Source: Spirochaetota bacterium (GTDB lineage: Bacteria > Spirochaetota > UBA4802 > JAFGDQ01). From it: 40,457 nucleotides of DNA. Under the pieces are notes generated by a model. It was not told where the DNA came from and did no database searches. It saw only the letters and a list, made by a program, of their open reading frames with translations. The translations under genes were made by a program, and so were the position numbers. Below, piece after piece: positions 15,252-23,508 of the stretch. The stretch lies in contig JAFGSG010000148.1 of NCBI GenBank assembly GCA_016934735.1, positions 1 through 40,457 on the forward strand, given 5' to 3'. The first letter of the stretch is position 1. Every line of letters starts with the position of its first letter.

Positions 15252-17147
15252 TCAGGATTCTATGAACTGAGTATTATATAGTTTTTTATATAGGCCGTTT
15301 TTATTTAGTAATTCTTTGTGCGTTCCTTTTTCCGAAATGCCGGAATTTTCCAGAACTATTATTAAATCCGCGTTTGTTATTGTTGAAAGCCTGTGAGCTA
15401 TCACGAATGAAGTTCTGCCCTTTAATAAATTATTAAGCGCATCCTGGACGAGTCTCTCTGAGACTGTATCGAGGGATGATGTTGCCTCATCCAGTATCAG
15501 AATAGGCGGATTGCGGAGTATGGCTCTCGCGATAGCTATCCGCTGTCTTTCTCCTCCTGACAGCATTATCCCTTTTTCCCCGGTTGCGGAATTATACTGA
15601 TCCGGCATCTTCATAATAAAATCGTGGGCATTTGCCGCTTTTGCGGCTTTTATGATCTTTTCATGCGAAATATCCTTTTCGCCGTAAGCAATATTTTCTG
15701 CAATGGTTCCATTAAACAGGAATACTTCCTGTGCCACAATTCCGATTGAGTTTCTTAATTTTTTAAGAGGAAGCGATTTAATATCAATCCCATCGATTAA
15801 AATTGAACCTTCTGCAGGATTGTAAAACCTTGGAATCAGATCAAGAAGGGTGGTCTTTCCTGCTCCGCTCGCACCAACCAACGCGGTAGTTGTGCCTGCT
15901 TTAACAGTAAAAGAAATATTTTTCAATGTTAACTTTTTTGCAGATGCATATTTGAAAGAGATATTATTGTATGATATGGTCTTTTCCGGGATAATAATAT
16001 CGTGTTTTTGTGTTTTATCCGCTAATTGTTTTGGAGATGAAGAATAATCCTCTTTTTCCGTGTCGATGATTTCAAATAAAACAGCGCCTGCAGCTTCGGC
16101 CTGTTTTATCTGATTATTCATATTCGCAATCTGTTTAATCGGATTCATGATAAAAAGGAATGTAAAAATAAAAAATAAAAATTCACCTTTTGTGTGCACT
16201 CCATGGATTGTTTTTGTTCCGCCGTAAATAAAGAGAAAGACAACAAACAGAGAAGCGATAATTTCTATTATATGAGGTCTGCCCGCATCAATCATCGATT
16301 TTTTTATTTTTTTGGTAAATAGTACCTTCGCATTTTTAATAAATTTTGCAATTTGAAATTCTTCCATCTGGAATACTTTAATTATTTTAATGCCGTCGAT
16401 CGTTTCATGAACAATAGAAGAGATATCTGAAATTTTCTCCTGTTCAATTTTTGTGTATCTTTTGAAAATTCTGCCCATGAATACAATAGGAATGGTAATG
16501 ATTAACAGCGCGATGAATGACATCAGAGTGAGTATTGTGTTAATATACAGAAGAAATCCTATATGCGTGATGACAATAAAGACATTAACAACGAACTTTC
16601 TTAATTGATTGCTGAGCGACCCTGCTATAAGGTCAGAACCGTAAATAATTTTTGAGATCAGATCTCCGGTTTTGCGTTTATGAAAAAATGATACCGGAAG
16701 ATCAATTGCTGTTTTGTAAATAGATCTTCGTATATCGCGTATGGCGCCGTAACCCGCATATCCTATATAGTAAACAGCGGCAAGCTCTAAAAGTATTCTC
16801 AGAATAATAATACAAAGCAGGGCTGAAAAAATGTAGATTAAGAGATCAAATTTATCAATTTTTTTAAAAATGCCGTTAACAAATAATTTAAAGTTCGCCC
16901 TTGTTAAAATAAGTTTTTCTTTAATAGATTTTACATTATGCTGTTTTAAAATCCGGACTTCGTCTGGATTTATTTTAAGCTGATATCTTTCCAGCCCAGG
17001 TGTTAAAGTGTCGAATATCGGAACAACGCTGTAAAGCGTAAGGCCGTTTGCTATTGAAAAAAGAAAGGCTAACAGAGAACCTATAATAAATTGTTTTTTA
17101 TAAGGCAGGATATATGTGAGTATTCTTGCAAAGATGCTTTTTTTCAA
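15252..17147 (-). CDS. MsbA-like ABC exporter (first of tandem pair)
   Basis: A 631-residue half-transporter with the same design as its downstream neighbour: six helices (to about 345), then Walker A 425-432 (GASGAGKT), Q-loop Q473, LSGGERQ from 529, Walker B ILILDE ending at E554, and H-loop H585. The start is a TTG at 17147, with only a weak ribosome site, giving MKKSIFARIL. An extra 20-odd residues before the ATPase domain (about 364-386, SSSPKQLADKT...) account for the greater length. The pair most likely arose by tandem duplication and is transcribed together. Likely role: lipid A-core or glycolipid export across the inner membrane. Confidence 0.85.
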   Translation of the reverse strand: MKKSIFARILTYILPYKKQFIIGSLLAFLFSIANGLTLYSVVPIFDTLTPGLERYQLKINPDEVRILKQHNVKSIKEKLILTRANFKLFVNGIFKKIDKFDLLIYIFSALLCIIILRILLELAAVYYIGYAGYGAIRDIRRSIYKTAIDLPVSFFHKRKTGDLISKIIYGSDLIAGSLSNQLRKFVVNVFIVITHIGFLLYINTILTLMSFIALLIITIPIVFMGRIFKRYTKIEQEKISDISSIVHETIDGIKIIKVFQMEEFQIAKFIKNAKVLFTKKIKKSMIDAGRPHIIEIIASLFVVFLFIYGGTKTIHGVHTKGEFLFFIFTFLFIMNPIKQIANMNNQIKQAEAAGAVLFEIIDTEKEDYSSSPKQLADKTQKHDIIIPEKTISYNNISFKYASAKKLTLKNISFTVKAGTTTALVGASGAGKTTLLDLIPRFYNPAEGSILIDGIDIKSLPLKKLRNSIGIVAQEVFLFNGTIAENIAYGEKDISHEKIIKAAKAANAHDFIMKMPDQYNSATGEKGIMLSGGERQRIAIARAILRNPPILILDEATSSLDTVSERLVQDALNNLLKGRTSFVIAHRLSTITNADLIIVLENSGISEKGTHKELLNKNGLYKKLYNTQFIES

Positions 17148-17235
17148 CTTAGTTAATTAATATATTTATTTCTGTTGCAGAAAATCCGGTAAGTATGCTT
17201 ATTTATGTAAAATAAAGAGTATTTCCAGTAAAGGA

Positions 17236-17424
17236 TTAAACTGAATAAGATGGCTCCTTTTTAACAAGAATTTCCTTTATCTTTGAATCCCCTGCGGAAA
17301 AATATACGATATGGGATTCAAGAATTCTGTATTCGCTCATGAGCGTCAGGAATTCCTCTTTAAAATTAGTTTCAAGTACTTCGTTTTCATTTATCTGATT
17401 CTTCTCAACAAATATTGCTTTCAT
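17236..17424 (-). CDS. Small protein of unknown function
   Basis: This 62-residue frame (MKAIFVEKNQINENEVLETN...) has ordinary amino acid make-up and an AAGG upstream of its ATG. It lies 88 bases upstream of the ABC exporter pair on the same strand, so it could lead that operon. No motif or family is recognised. It may be real, but short AT-rich frames arise by chance. Confidence 0.45.
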   Translation of the reverse strand: MKAIFVEKNQINENEVLETNFKEEFLTLMSEYRILESHIVYFSAGDSKIKEILVKKEPSYSV

Positions 17425-17678
17425 TTATTACCTTGTATTTTATTATTTTTGAAAATATTGAAACATATATTAAAGTTTGTTCTTTTCAACTGATTCCAAA
17501 ATTAGTTTGGAAATGATTTTTTGTCTACACATTTAATCATTAATTAAAAAAAAATGGTTATTCATTTAGCGGTAGTGACTATATTTGTTGTATCTTTACG
17601 GATATTTGTTATTCACTTTTCAGAAAAGATAAGAATTTATTTTCAATAACATGATAATATAAAAATTCTTTTTTACGA

Positions 17679-17706
17679 TTGACTTTTTGCTGTCTTTTTT
17701 TATCAA
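17679..17706 (+). promoter_or_regulatory. Possible promoter of the lolA-like gene run
   Basis: TTGACT is followed after 16 bases by TATCAA (four of six matches to TATAAT). It would give a leader of about 125 bases before the lolA-like ATG at 17838. Confidence 0.35.
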
Positions 17707-17755
17707 TATCTTTAATGATTTACAGTAGCATCTTTGGCCAGAGGTATTTTTTAAC

Positions 17756-17795
17756 AAAGTTGTATTTTATCCTCGATGGATCAACTTTATTTTTT
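17756..17795 (+). terminator. Terminator-like hairpin in the lolA leader
   Basis: AAAGTTG (17756-17762) pairs with CAACTTT (17782-17788). Inside, ATCC (17769-17772) pairs with GGAT (17778-17781), and a run of six Ts follows (17790-17795). It lies between the possible promoter and the lolA-like start, so it could act as an attenuator or end a short RNA. Confidence 0.4.
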
Positions 17796-17837
17796 CAACG
17801 AATTGGATGCATCAATTATAAGGTTCCGGTATAAAGA

Positions 17838-18548
17838 ATGTTTTATTTAAAAAGAACAAATTTGTTTTTATTAATCGTGTCATTTATAACGATAATTTTT
17901 TTTATCAGCGATTTATTTGCGTATAAAATATTCGAATTTACAACAGTAAGCGATGTAGTAAAAAAAGTAAGAAAAAAATTTACAGAAATGGAATCTTACC
18001 AGGCGGATTTTAAAATTGTATCGGAAAAATCGGGAAGTAAAGCATATAAAAACGGAAGAATTACCTATAAAGCAGCAGATAAAATGCTGATTGAATTTTC
18101 AAATCCTTCTGGGCAGAAGATTGTTTCGGATGGAAAGAGAATGTGGGTATATATCCCGTCCCTGAACGTGGTAGCCGAACAGGACCTGAAATCTGATTCC
18201 GCATCGTTATTTTCGGCTGCAACAGGCAGCGGACTGAGAAGACTTTTTTCGAAATATCATTATAAATTCGCTTCAAAAAATCAGCCCGAAAAACAACCTG
18301 ACGGATCCATGCAATATACTCTTTTTTTAAAGCAAAGAGAGTCCAGAAGCGGATTCCGCACCATTAAGCTTTGGATATCTGAAGATTTTTTAATTAAAAA
18401 AGCCAGTGGTGAAAGTTCGACTGGAAAAACAGTAGAAATTATTTTTAATAATATAAAAACAAATCTTGTCCTGTCCGGCGGGATGTTTCAATTCGATATT
18501 CCTTCACAGGCCAGAATAATTAAAAATCCCCTTATATCCGAGGAGTAG
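17838..18548 (+). CDS. LolA-like outer-membrane lipoprotein carrier protein
   Basis: A 236-residue secreted protein with a signal peptide (hydrophobic core about 9-25, likely cut near residue 28). The mature part matches the LolA/LolB-like fold: VVKKVRKKFTEMESYQADFK (about 41-60), then GRITYKAADKMLIEFSNPSG and GKRMWVYIPSLNVV, the strand pattern of the half-barrel that shields lipoprotein acyl chains in the periplasm. It probably carries lipoproteins to the outer membrane. The rodZ-like gene begins six bases after its stop, so they are co-transcribed. Confidence 0.8.
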   Translation: MFYLKRTNLFLLIVSFITIIFFISDLFAYKIFEFTTVSDVVKKVRKKFTEMESYQADFKIVSEKSGSKAYKNGRITYKAADKMLIEFSNPSGQKIVSDGKRMWVYIPSLNVVAEQDLKSDSASLFSAATGSGLRRLFSKYHYKFASKNQPEKQPDGSMQYTLFLKQRESRSGFRTIKLWISEDFLIKKASGESSTGKTVEIIFNNIKTNLVLSGGMFQFDIPSQARIIKNPLISEE

Positions 18549-18554
18549 CGTCAA

Positions 18555-19685
18555 GTGGAAAAAATTGGTGAAAAGCTGAAAAATGCCCGTGAGCTAAAGA
18601 AACTGACAATTAAAGATGTATCAAAAGAGACAAATATCAGTCCCAGATATTTATCAGCTCTTGAAGAAGAGGAGTTCGATAAGATCCCGGGTGAACCGTA
18701 TCTTTTAGGTTTTTTGCGGAATTATGCAGAGTTCCTTAAAATGGATGGCGACGAGATTATTCAGAGCTATAAAGGATATAAAATTGGTGAAAGCGCGACC
18801 CCTCTTGAAGAACTGACAAAACCGACACGGGTATTTGCCTTACCTTCTTTTCCCAATATTTTTACCAATAATAAAAGGATTCTTTATGTTGCCGGTGGTG
18901 CAGTGATATTGATTTTAATTATCTGGTTTTTTTCATCTATGTTATCCAATGATGTTAAGGTAAATGATGATGATTCAGTTGCAGATATTAAGAAAGAATA
19001 TACTGCAGCCAAAGATTCTCTGAACAATGAGAATATACGAAATCTCACCCTGACCGATGACAGAGGCTACATATTGGTTTATAAAAATGAAACAGTTCAA
19101 TTCCTTGTTGAAAACAAAGAGGTTATGTTTCTTCTAAAAGATATTAAAGATAATGCAGTAGTTGTGGAACTGATTCCCGGGAATCAGTACGAAACCCTTG
19201 AAATTGAAAAAACACAAGCCATATTGGTAAAAGATTCTCCCAGAGAAGTAATACTGACTCTAAAAGGTTTGACCGAAAACAGGGCAAAAATTTTTGTTAT
19301 GCTGGGTAAAAGGACAGAATCTGCCGCAACTGATTTGCAAAAGGATATTGCGGCTGAGAGTTCAGCAGGTACTTCGATTGTTGCTCAAAACAGGAAAAAC
19401 CTGAAAATTATTTTTGAGGCGGAATTTCTACGTAAGACTTATTTGGAACTGTATCTGGACGGTATGCAGAAGAAGAAGGGAATTATACCTGCAGGCATAA
19501 AGGAAAGATGGGAAGCATCAGAATATATTCAGTTAAAAATCGGGAATGCCGGAGGGCTTAAAGCAAATATCAACGGCAAAACGTATACCTTCGGGCTGCC
19601 TGGACAGGTAGCAAATAAGATAATAACATGGCAAATGGACCCGAAAACCCCTAATCTTTATCATATCGTGATTAAAGACTGGTAA
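18555..19685 (+). CDS. rodZ: RodZ-like cytoskeletal/cell-shape protein
   Basis: A 376-residue protein with the RodZ layout. A cytoplasmic helix-turn-helix (HTH_25) covers about 1-72 (GEKLKNARELKKLTIKDVSK, ISPRYLSALEEEEFDKIPGE). A linker leads to one membrane helix (about 108-130), and a periplasmic part ends in a DUF4115-type beta domain (about 295-376). RodZ links MreB filaments to the wall elongation machinery. The start is GTG at 18555, preceded by AGGAG at 18541. The periplasmic region (about 160-270) is longer than in many relatives. Confidence 0.8.
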   Translation: MEKIGEKLKNARELKKLTIKDVSKETNISPRYLSALEEEEFDKIPGEPYLLGFLRNYAEFLKMDGDEIIQSYKGYKIGESATPLEELTKPTRVFALPSFPNIFTNNKRILYVAGGAVILILIIWFFSSMLSNDVKVNDDDSVADIKKEYTAAKDSLNNENIRNLTLTDDRGYILVYKNETVQFLVENKEVMFLLKDIKDNAVVVELIPGNQYETLEIEKTQAILVKDSPREVILTLKGLTENRAKIFVMLGKRTESAATDLQKDIAAESSAGTSIVAQNRKNLKIIFEAEFLRKTYLELYLDGMQKKKGIIPAGIKERWEASEYIQLKIGNAGGLKANINGKTYTFGLPGQVANKIITWQMDPKTPNLYHIVIKDW

Positions 19686-19781
19686 TAAAAATCAACTTGC
19701 CTACAAGCTGTTTTTTCTTTTGAGAAACGGAAATTATAAATGACCGTTCTGTTGCTTTTTTAAGTTTTTTAAGGATTTATC

Positions 19782-19798
19782 CCCGCCTGTCGGGCGGG
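19782..19798. repeat. Small GC palindrome upstream of pgsA
   Basis: CCCGCC (19782-19787) and GGCGGG (19793-19798) form a perfect six-base stem around TGTCG, 32 bases before the pgsA start. There is no T-run after it. Related CCTGTC-containing hairpins lie at 2332-2357 (before carA) and 31847-31870 (before the PH-like gene). Confidence 0.55.
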
Positions 19799-19830
19799 AT
19801 GGATTGCAAATAATTAACCAGGATATTTAA

Positions 19831-20490
19831 TTGAATATACCTAATACACTGTCAATATTAAGAATTGTACTAATCCCTCTTTTCCTGTATCTTATCTTCA
19901 TCGCCAGAGTTGAGGAAAGAATATGGGCGCTTGTCGTATTTATTATTGCTTCCCTGACTGATCTTCTGGATGGATGGAGCGCGCGTAAATTAGGCCAGGA
20001 AACAGCTTTAGGAAAATTCCTTGACCCTTTAGCGGATAAGTTTCTGGTTCTTGCCGCGCTGATTGCTTTTCTTTTTCTTGATCCTCTGGTTCCTGTATGG
20101 ATGATACTTGTAATCATTCTTAGGGACGTGCTGCTTACTCTTATGAGATATATCGCAATAAAAAGGAATTCAACTCTTAAGACAACAAGATTCGGCAAGG
20201 TCAAAACCGCATTTCAAATGGTTTCCATTATAATCATTATTATGGTGCTGATAGTAAGGAGTTCCATGGGCCATCTTGCAGTTAAGACCTCTTATGATGA
20301 TATTATGAAATTCAATCAGGTATATGAAATTATTACTTCTGAAATGCCGAACAAATGGTTAATTGTTGCTCCATACTGCCTTATGGCATTAGTCACCTTA
20401 TTAACAGCTCTTTCCGGCATCAGATATATTGCTACAAACCGGCACTTGTTTTTACCTTCTTCATTTAAAAAGGATAAATCGAAAAAATAA
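19831..20490 (+). CDS. pgsA: CDP-diacylglycerol-glycerol-3-phosphate 3-phosphatidyltransferase
   Basis: This 219-residue inner-membrane enzyme makes phosphatidylglycerophosphate from CDP-diacylglycerol and glycerol 3-phosphate. The CDP-alcohol phosphotransferase motif is complete: D44, D47-G48, A51-R52, G61, D65, D69 (SLTDLLDGWSARKLG and GKFLDPLADK). About five to six hydrophobic helices follow. The start is TTG at 19831 with AGG eight bases upstream, giving MNIPNTLSILRI, the typical PgsA N terminus. The stop and the pgpA start overlap by one base (TAATG). pgpA encodes the next step, so the pair carries out phosphatidylglycerol synthesis. Confidence 0.92.
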   Translation: MNIPNTLSILRIVLIPLFLYLIFIARVEERIWALVVFIIASLTDLLDGWSARKLGQETALGKFLDPLADKFLVLAALIAFLFLDPLVPVWMILVIILRDVLLTLMRYIAIKRNSTLKTTRFGKVKTAFQMVSIIIIIMVLIVRSSMGHLAVKTSYDDIMKFNQVYEIITSEMPNKWLIVAPYCLMALVTLLTALSGIRYIATNRHLFLPSSFKKDKSKK

Positions 20491-20969
20491 TGCGGTGGAA
20501 GGAATTTTTATTCACAGGTCTGTATACCGGGTATTCTCCAATAGCTCCGGGGACAGCGGGAACTCTCCTTGCTGCGCTTATTTATATAATTGAATATATA
20601 ATCTTTAAGACAGATTGCGGAATAGTCAATTTGATTCTGGTTCTTGTCCTGATTTATCCTTCGATAAGGTTAGGGGATGCAGGTGAAAAATTTTTCAATA
20701 CAAAAGATCCGTGCGAAATAGTGCTTGATGAGATGGTGGGTTTATGGATTTCATTACTATTTTTGCCGTTCAGCTGGAAGCTTGTTTTACTTGCCTTCAT
20801 TATTTTCAGGATAATAGATGTTATTAAGCCATACCCTATAAGAAAAACGGAAAATTTAAAGGGCGGACTGGGAATTATGCTAGATGATTATCTGGCCGGA
20901 ATCTATACAAACATCATAATACGGCTTATATTATTGATTACCGGAATATTCGATCTAAAGATTTTATAA
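20490..20969 (+). CDS. pgpA: Phosphatidylglycerophosphatase A
   Basis: This 159-residue membrane phosphatase removes phosphate from phosphatidylglycerophosphate to give phosphatidylglycerol. PgpA signatures are present: TGYSPIAPGTAGT (about 13-25), DPCEIVLDEMVG (about 73-84), FRIIDVIKPYPI (about 106-117) and GIMLDDYLAG (about 127-136). The aspartate and glutamate clusters are the metal-binding residues of the family. The length is normal. It overlaps pgsA by one base and is certainly co-translated with it. Confidence 0.93.
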   Translation: MRWKEFLFTGLYTGYSPIAPGTAGTLLAALIYIIEYIIFKTDCGIVNLILVLVLIYPSIRLGDAGEKFFNTKDPCEIVLDEMVGLWISLLFLPFSWKLVLLAFIIFRIIDVIKPYPIRKTENLKGGLGIMLDDYLAGIYTNIIIRLILLITGIFDLKIL

Positions 20970-21044
20970 TAATATTATTAAATAAGCAATATCTTTTATA
21001 TGAAATCAAAGATTATTATATAAAGCGATCCGATAAGGAAGAAT

Positions 21045-21551
21045 ATGTCCGTTAAGAGAAATTATTTATTTAACACAAATAAATTAAATTACGTTAAAGG
21101 CGACAAGCCGGATGTAGATTGCATTTTGTGCACGATTGCCGAACGATCATCTAAAACAGAACTTCTGGAAGTTTACAGGACAAAAAAATTTATAATATCC
21201 GTAAATCTTTATCCGTATAATCCGGGACATTTAATGATTTTTCCCATAAAGCATATTGAAGACTATGGAAAACTTACCGATAAGGATGCTCTGGAGATGC
21301 ATAGGCTTACTGTAAAGACGCTTTCAATTTTAAAAGATGAATTCAATCCTTCCGGATTTAATATCGGATACAATATCGGCAAATTCAGCGGAGCAAGCAT
21401 TCAGCATATTCATCAGCACATTGTTCCCCGTTACGGTAATGAAGCCGGCTTTATAGATATACTCGCCGGAACAAGATTATTTGTAATCGATCCTGTTGAG
21501 ATAATGAATAGATTAAAGAAAAGATTTATTGCATTAAAACCAAAAAGATAA
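21045..21551 (+). CDS. HIT-family nucleotide hydrolase/transferase
   Basis: A 168-residue soluble histidine-triad protein. The active-site motif is H121-I-H123-Q-H125 in SIQHIHQHIVPR. C26/C29 in CILC are likely zinc ligands, and NPGHLMIFPIKHI (about 59-71) is the conserved N-terminal strand. This longer type (160-170 residues with a zinc site) resembles HIT hydrolases or Ap4A phosphorylase-like enzymes acting on nucleoside phosphates. The true substrate is unknown. AAGGA precedes the ATG. Confidence 0.85.
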   Translation: MSVKRNYLFNTNKLNYVKGDKPDVDCILCTIAERSSKTELLEVYRTKKFIISVNLYPYNPGHLMIFPIKHIEDYGKLTDKDALEMHRLTVKTLSILKDEFNPSGFNIGYNIGKFSGASIQHIHQHIVPRYGNEAGFIDILAGTRLFVIDPVEIMNRLKKRFIALKPKR

Positions 21552-21577
21552 AACAAAAAATTACTAAAGAATAAAAG

Positions 21578-22735
21578 ATGAATACAGCAGAAGTATACGC
21601 GGTGGCCTTGTCTATTTGTTCTTCTCCTGCGTTAAATCGGATCTGGGATTCAATACAGCTATTTAAGCCTGAGGATTTGTACAAAAAATTGTTAAAGACC
21701 CGCGGACTGGAAACGCAGGGTTTTATACAGGCGGAATATCCGGCTGATCCGCTTGCCGGAGCGGAAAAAATATGCGATGAATGCAGAAAAAAAAATATAA
21801 ATATATTAACTTACTGGGATGACCGGTATCCGAAATTTCTCAGGGAAATATCCAGGCCACCGATAACGCTTTACTGTAAAGGCAATCTCACGGACGAAAA
21901 GTCCTTAGCTATTGTCGGCACAAGGAAGGCCGATAAAAAATCGTCGGATATAGCCAGGCGTCTGTCATCCGAATTATCACAGGCCGGATTCACTATAGTA
22001 AGCGGAATGGCAATCGGTATAGACAGGGAGGCGCATCTCGGTGCATTAAAAAACAACGGTTCCACTATAGGCGTTCTTGCTAACGGCATTGATATTGTAT
22101 ATCCTTCATATAATAAAGATATATATTCTGCGATCCTGACTTCGGAAAAGTCATCTTTGATTTCGGAATATCCTCCGGGAATCTTTGCCGGCAAGTGGAC
22201 TTTTGTCAGAAGAAACAGGATAATCAGCGGATTGGCACTTGGGACCGTAATCGTGAAAGCAGCACAAAAGAGCGGCGCACTTATTACAGCCCATCATGCG
22301 CTGGAACAGAACAGGGAAGTCTTCGTGTGTCCAGGATTCGCCTTTGACAGCTCTTACGATGGATGTAATGAACTGATAAAAAGCGGGGCAATCCTTGTTT
22401 CATGCACTGAAGATATTTTAAAAGAGTTATCCGATTACAAAGACAGGATCGCGGCAATGGAAGGCAAGACTGCGATTGTGGAAATGTCCGTAGCAGCCTC
22501 CCCCCGGAATCCAGATTCTCCGGATTTATTTCAAAAAACAGCCGCTTTAAAAGAACGATATTCTCAAAATTCGATTGAAAGCAAAATCTTAAAGATTCTC
22601 GCCAATGGAGAAACAGATATTGACAGCATTGTAAGGCTTTTGGATCATAGTGCTAACGAAATTAATGAAGCCATTGTTCTCATGGAATTATCCAGCGATA
22701 TATCCAGAGACGGAAACATGATATCCATATTCTAA
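21578..22735 (+). CDS. dprA: DNA processing protein DprA
   Basis: A 385-residue protein that, in transformable bacteria, protects incoming single-stranded DNA and loads RecA. The order is an N-terminal SAM-like domain (1-80), a Rossmann-like DprA core, and a C-terminal winged helix (about 320-385). Core motifs are VGTRKA (113-118), SGMAIGIDREAH (142-153) and the RRNRIISGLA stretch (211-220). Length is normal. It lies 26 bases after the HIT gene. DprA is widespread also in bacteria not known to be competent, so it does not prove transformation. Confidence 0.93.
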   Translation: MNTAEVYAVALSICSSPALNRIWDSIQLFKPEDLYKKLLKTRGLETQGFIQAEYPADPLAGAEKICDECRKKNINILTYWDDRYPKFLREISRPPITLYCKGNLTDEKSLAIVGTRKADKKSSDIARRLSSELSQAGFTIVSGMAIGIDREAHLGALKNNGSTIGVLANGIDIVYPSYNKDIYSAILTSEKSSLISEYPPGIFAGKWTFVRRNRIISGLALGTVIVKAAQKSGALITAHHALEQNREVFVCPGFAFDSSYDGCNELIKSGAILVSCTEDILKELSDYKDRIAAMEGKTAIVEMSVAASPRNPDSPDLFQKTAALKERYSQNSIESKILKILANGETDIDSIVRLLDHSANEINEAIVLMELSSDISRDGNMISIF

Positions 22736-22843
22736 TATCGCGATAGAAATAACCGAACCTGCCTGATGCAAATGCCCTCATCTTTATATTTTTTTCTAAG
22801 ACAAATAAATTAAAATACGATAAGTAATCCGAGGGGGCAATAA

Positions 22844-23461
22844 ATGAAAATCAAATATGTATATATTGCATTTATAATAATATTGCTGGTCATTTCCATA
22901 GCTCAAATTTTTTCCATCCCTCCCTATGCCGGAAATATATTTTCTGTATATAAGTCTGGATACTTTAAGGAACTTGATAATGGTTTTCAGACATATGCCG
23001 ATTCATTCCTCAATATTAAAATGATGAGCCGTCCTGTATATGCATGGATTTTTCTAAAAGATATGCAGAAAAAAAACAACATGAATATCAGGGTTTACAA
23101 TAATAAAGGTCTTGAAGTGCAGGCCCCGGGGGAAACCAGAATTTCAAATGATGATAATGTATTAAAAATCCTTAATTCGCTTGATCCTAAAAGTTTTTCG
23201 CGGGTTATTGATAATAGATATTATTCTGCAATACCGGTTTTTATCGAAGATAGATGCAGATTCTGTCATACGAATATAAACAGGAAAAACATAGCAGGTG
23301 TAATTACATTTGAAAGGGATTATGATGCTCATATTTATTATTCATCGGAACGCGTTATAATTTTTGTTTTAACCTCGCTTGCCCTGTTAATACTATTGTA
23401 CTACATTATAAAATGGGATCCGGCGAGGGCCGTAAAAGAATTGTTTGACAAATCAAAATGA
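22844..23461 (+). CDS. Membrane-anchored CXXCH (probable monoheme) protein
   Basis: A 205-residue protein with an N-terminal membrane helix (about 5-25), a periplasmic domain, and a second helix near the C terminus (about 170-188), leaving a short basic cytoplasmic tail. C138-R-F-C141-H142 is a canonical c-type heme attachment motif, just before a strand that reads NIAGVITFERDY. The layout, a PAS-like extracytoplasmic domain with one heme-binding CXXCH late in the domain, resembles DUF3365/Tll0287-like sensor domains, but there is no attached kinase or receptor output. It may pass electrons or sense redox state or gas. A GAGGGGG precedes the ATG. No cytochrome c maturation genes are in the window. 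Confidence 0.7.
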   Translation: MKIKYVYIAFIIILLVISIAQIFSIPPYAGNIFSVYKSGYFKELDNGFQTYADSFLNIKMMSRPVYAWIFLKDMQKKNNMNIRVYNNKGLEVQAPGETRISNDDNVLKILNSLDPKSFSRVIDNRYYSAIPVFIEDRCRFCHTNINRKNIAGVITFERDYDAHIYYSSERVIIFVLTSLALLILLYYIIKWDPARAVKELFDKSK

Positions 23462-23508
23462 AATGTATGCTTTGACTGATTTGAATTATATATGCCGAGG
23501 ATAGCTTA

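Larger units (their letters stand above)
17425..17837. other. Divergent intergenic region before lolA-like gene
   Basis: This 413-base AT-rich gap separates divergent transcripts. It carries a possible promoter for the rightward run (TTGACT 17679-17684, TATCAA 17701-17706) and a terminator-like hairpin downstream of it (17756-17795). I see nothing else. Confidence 0.5.
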
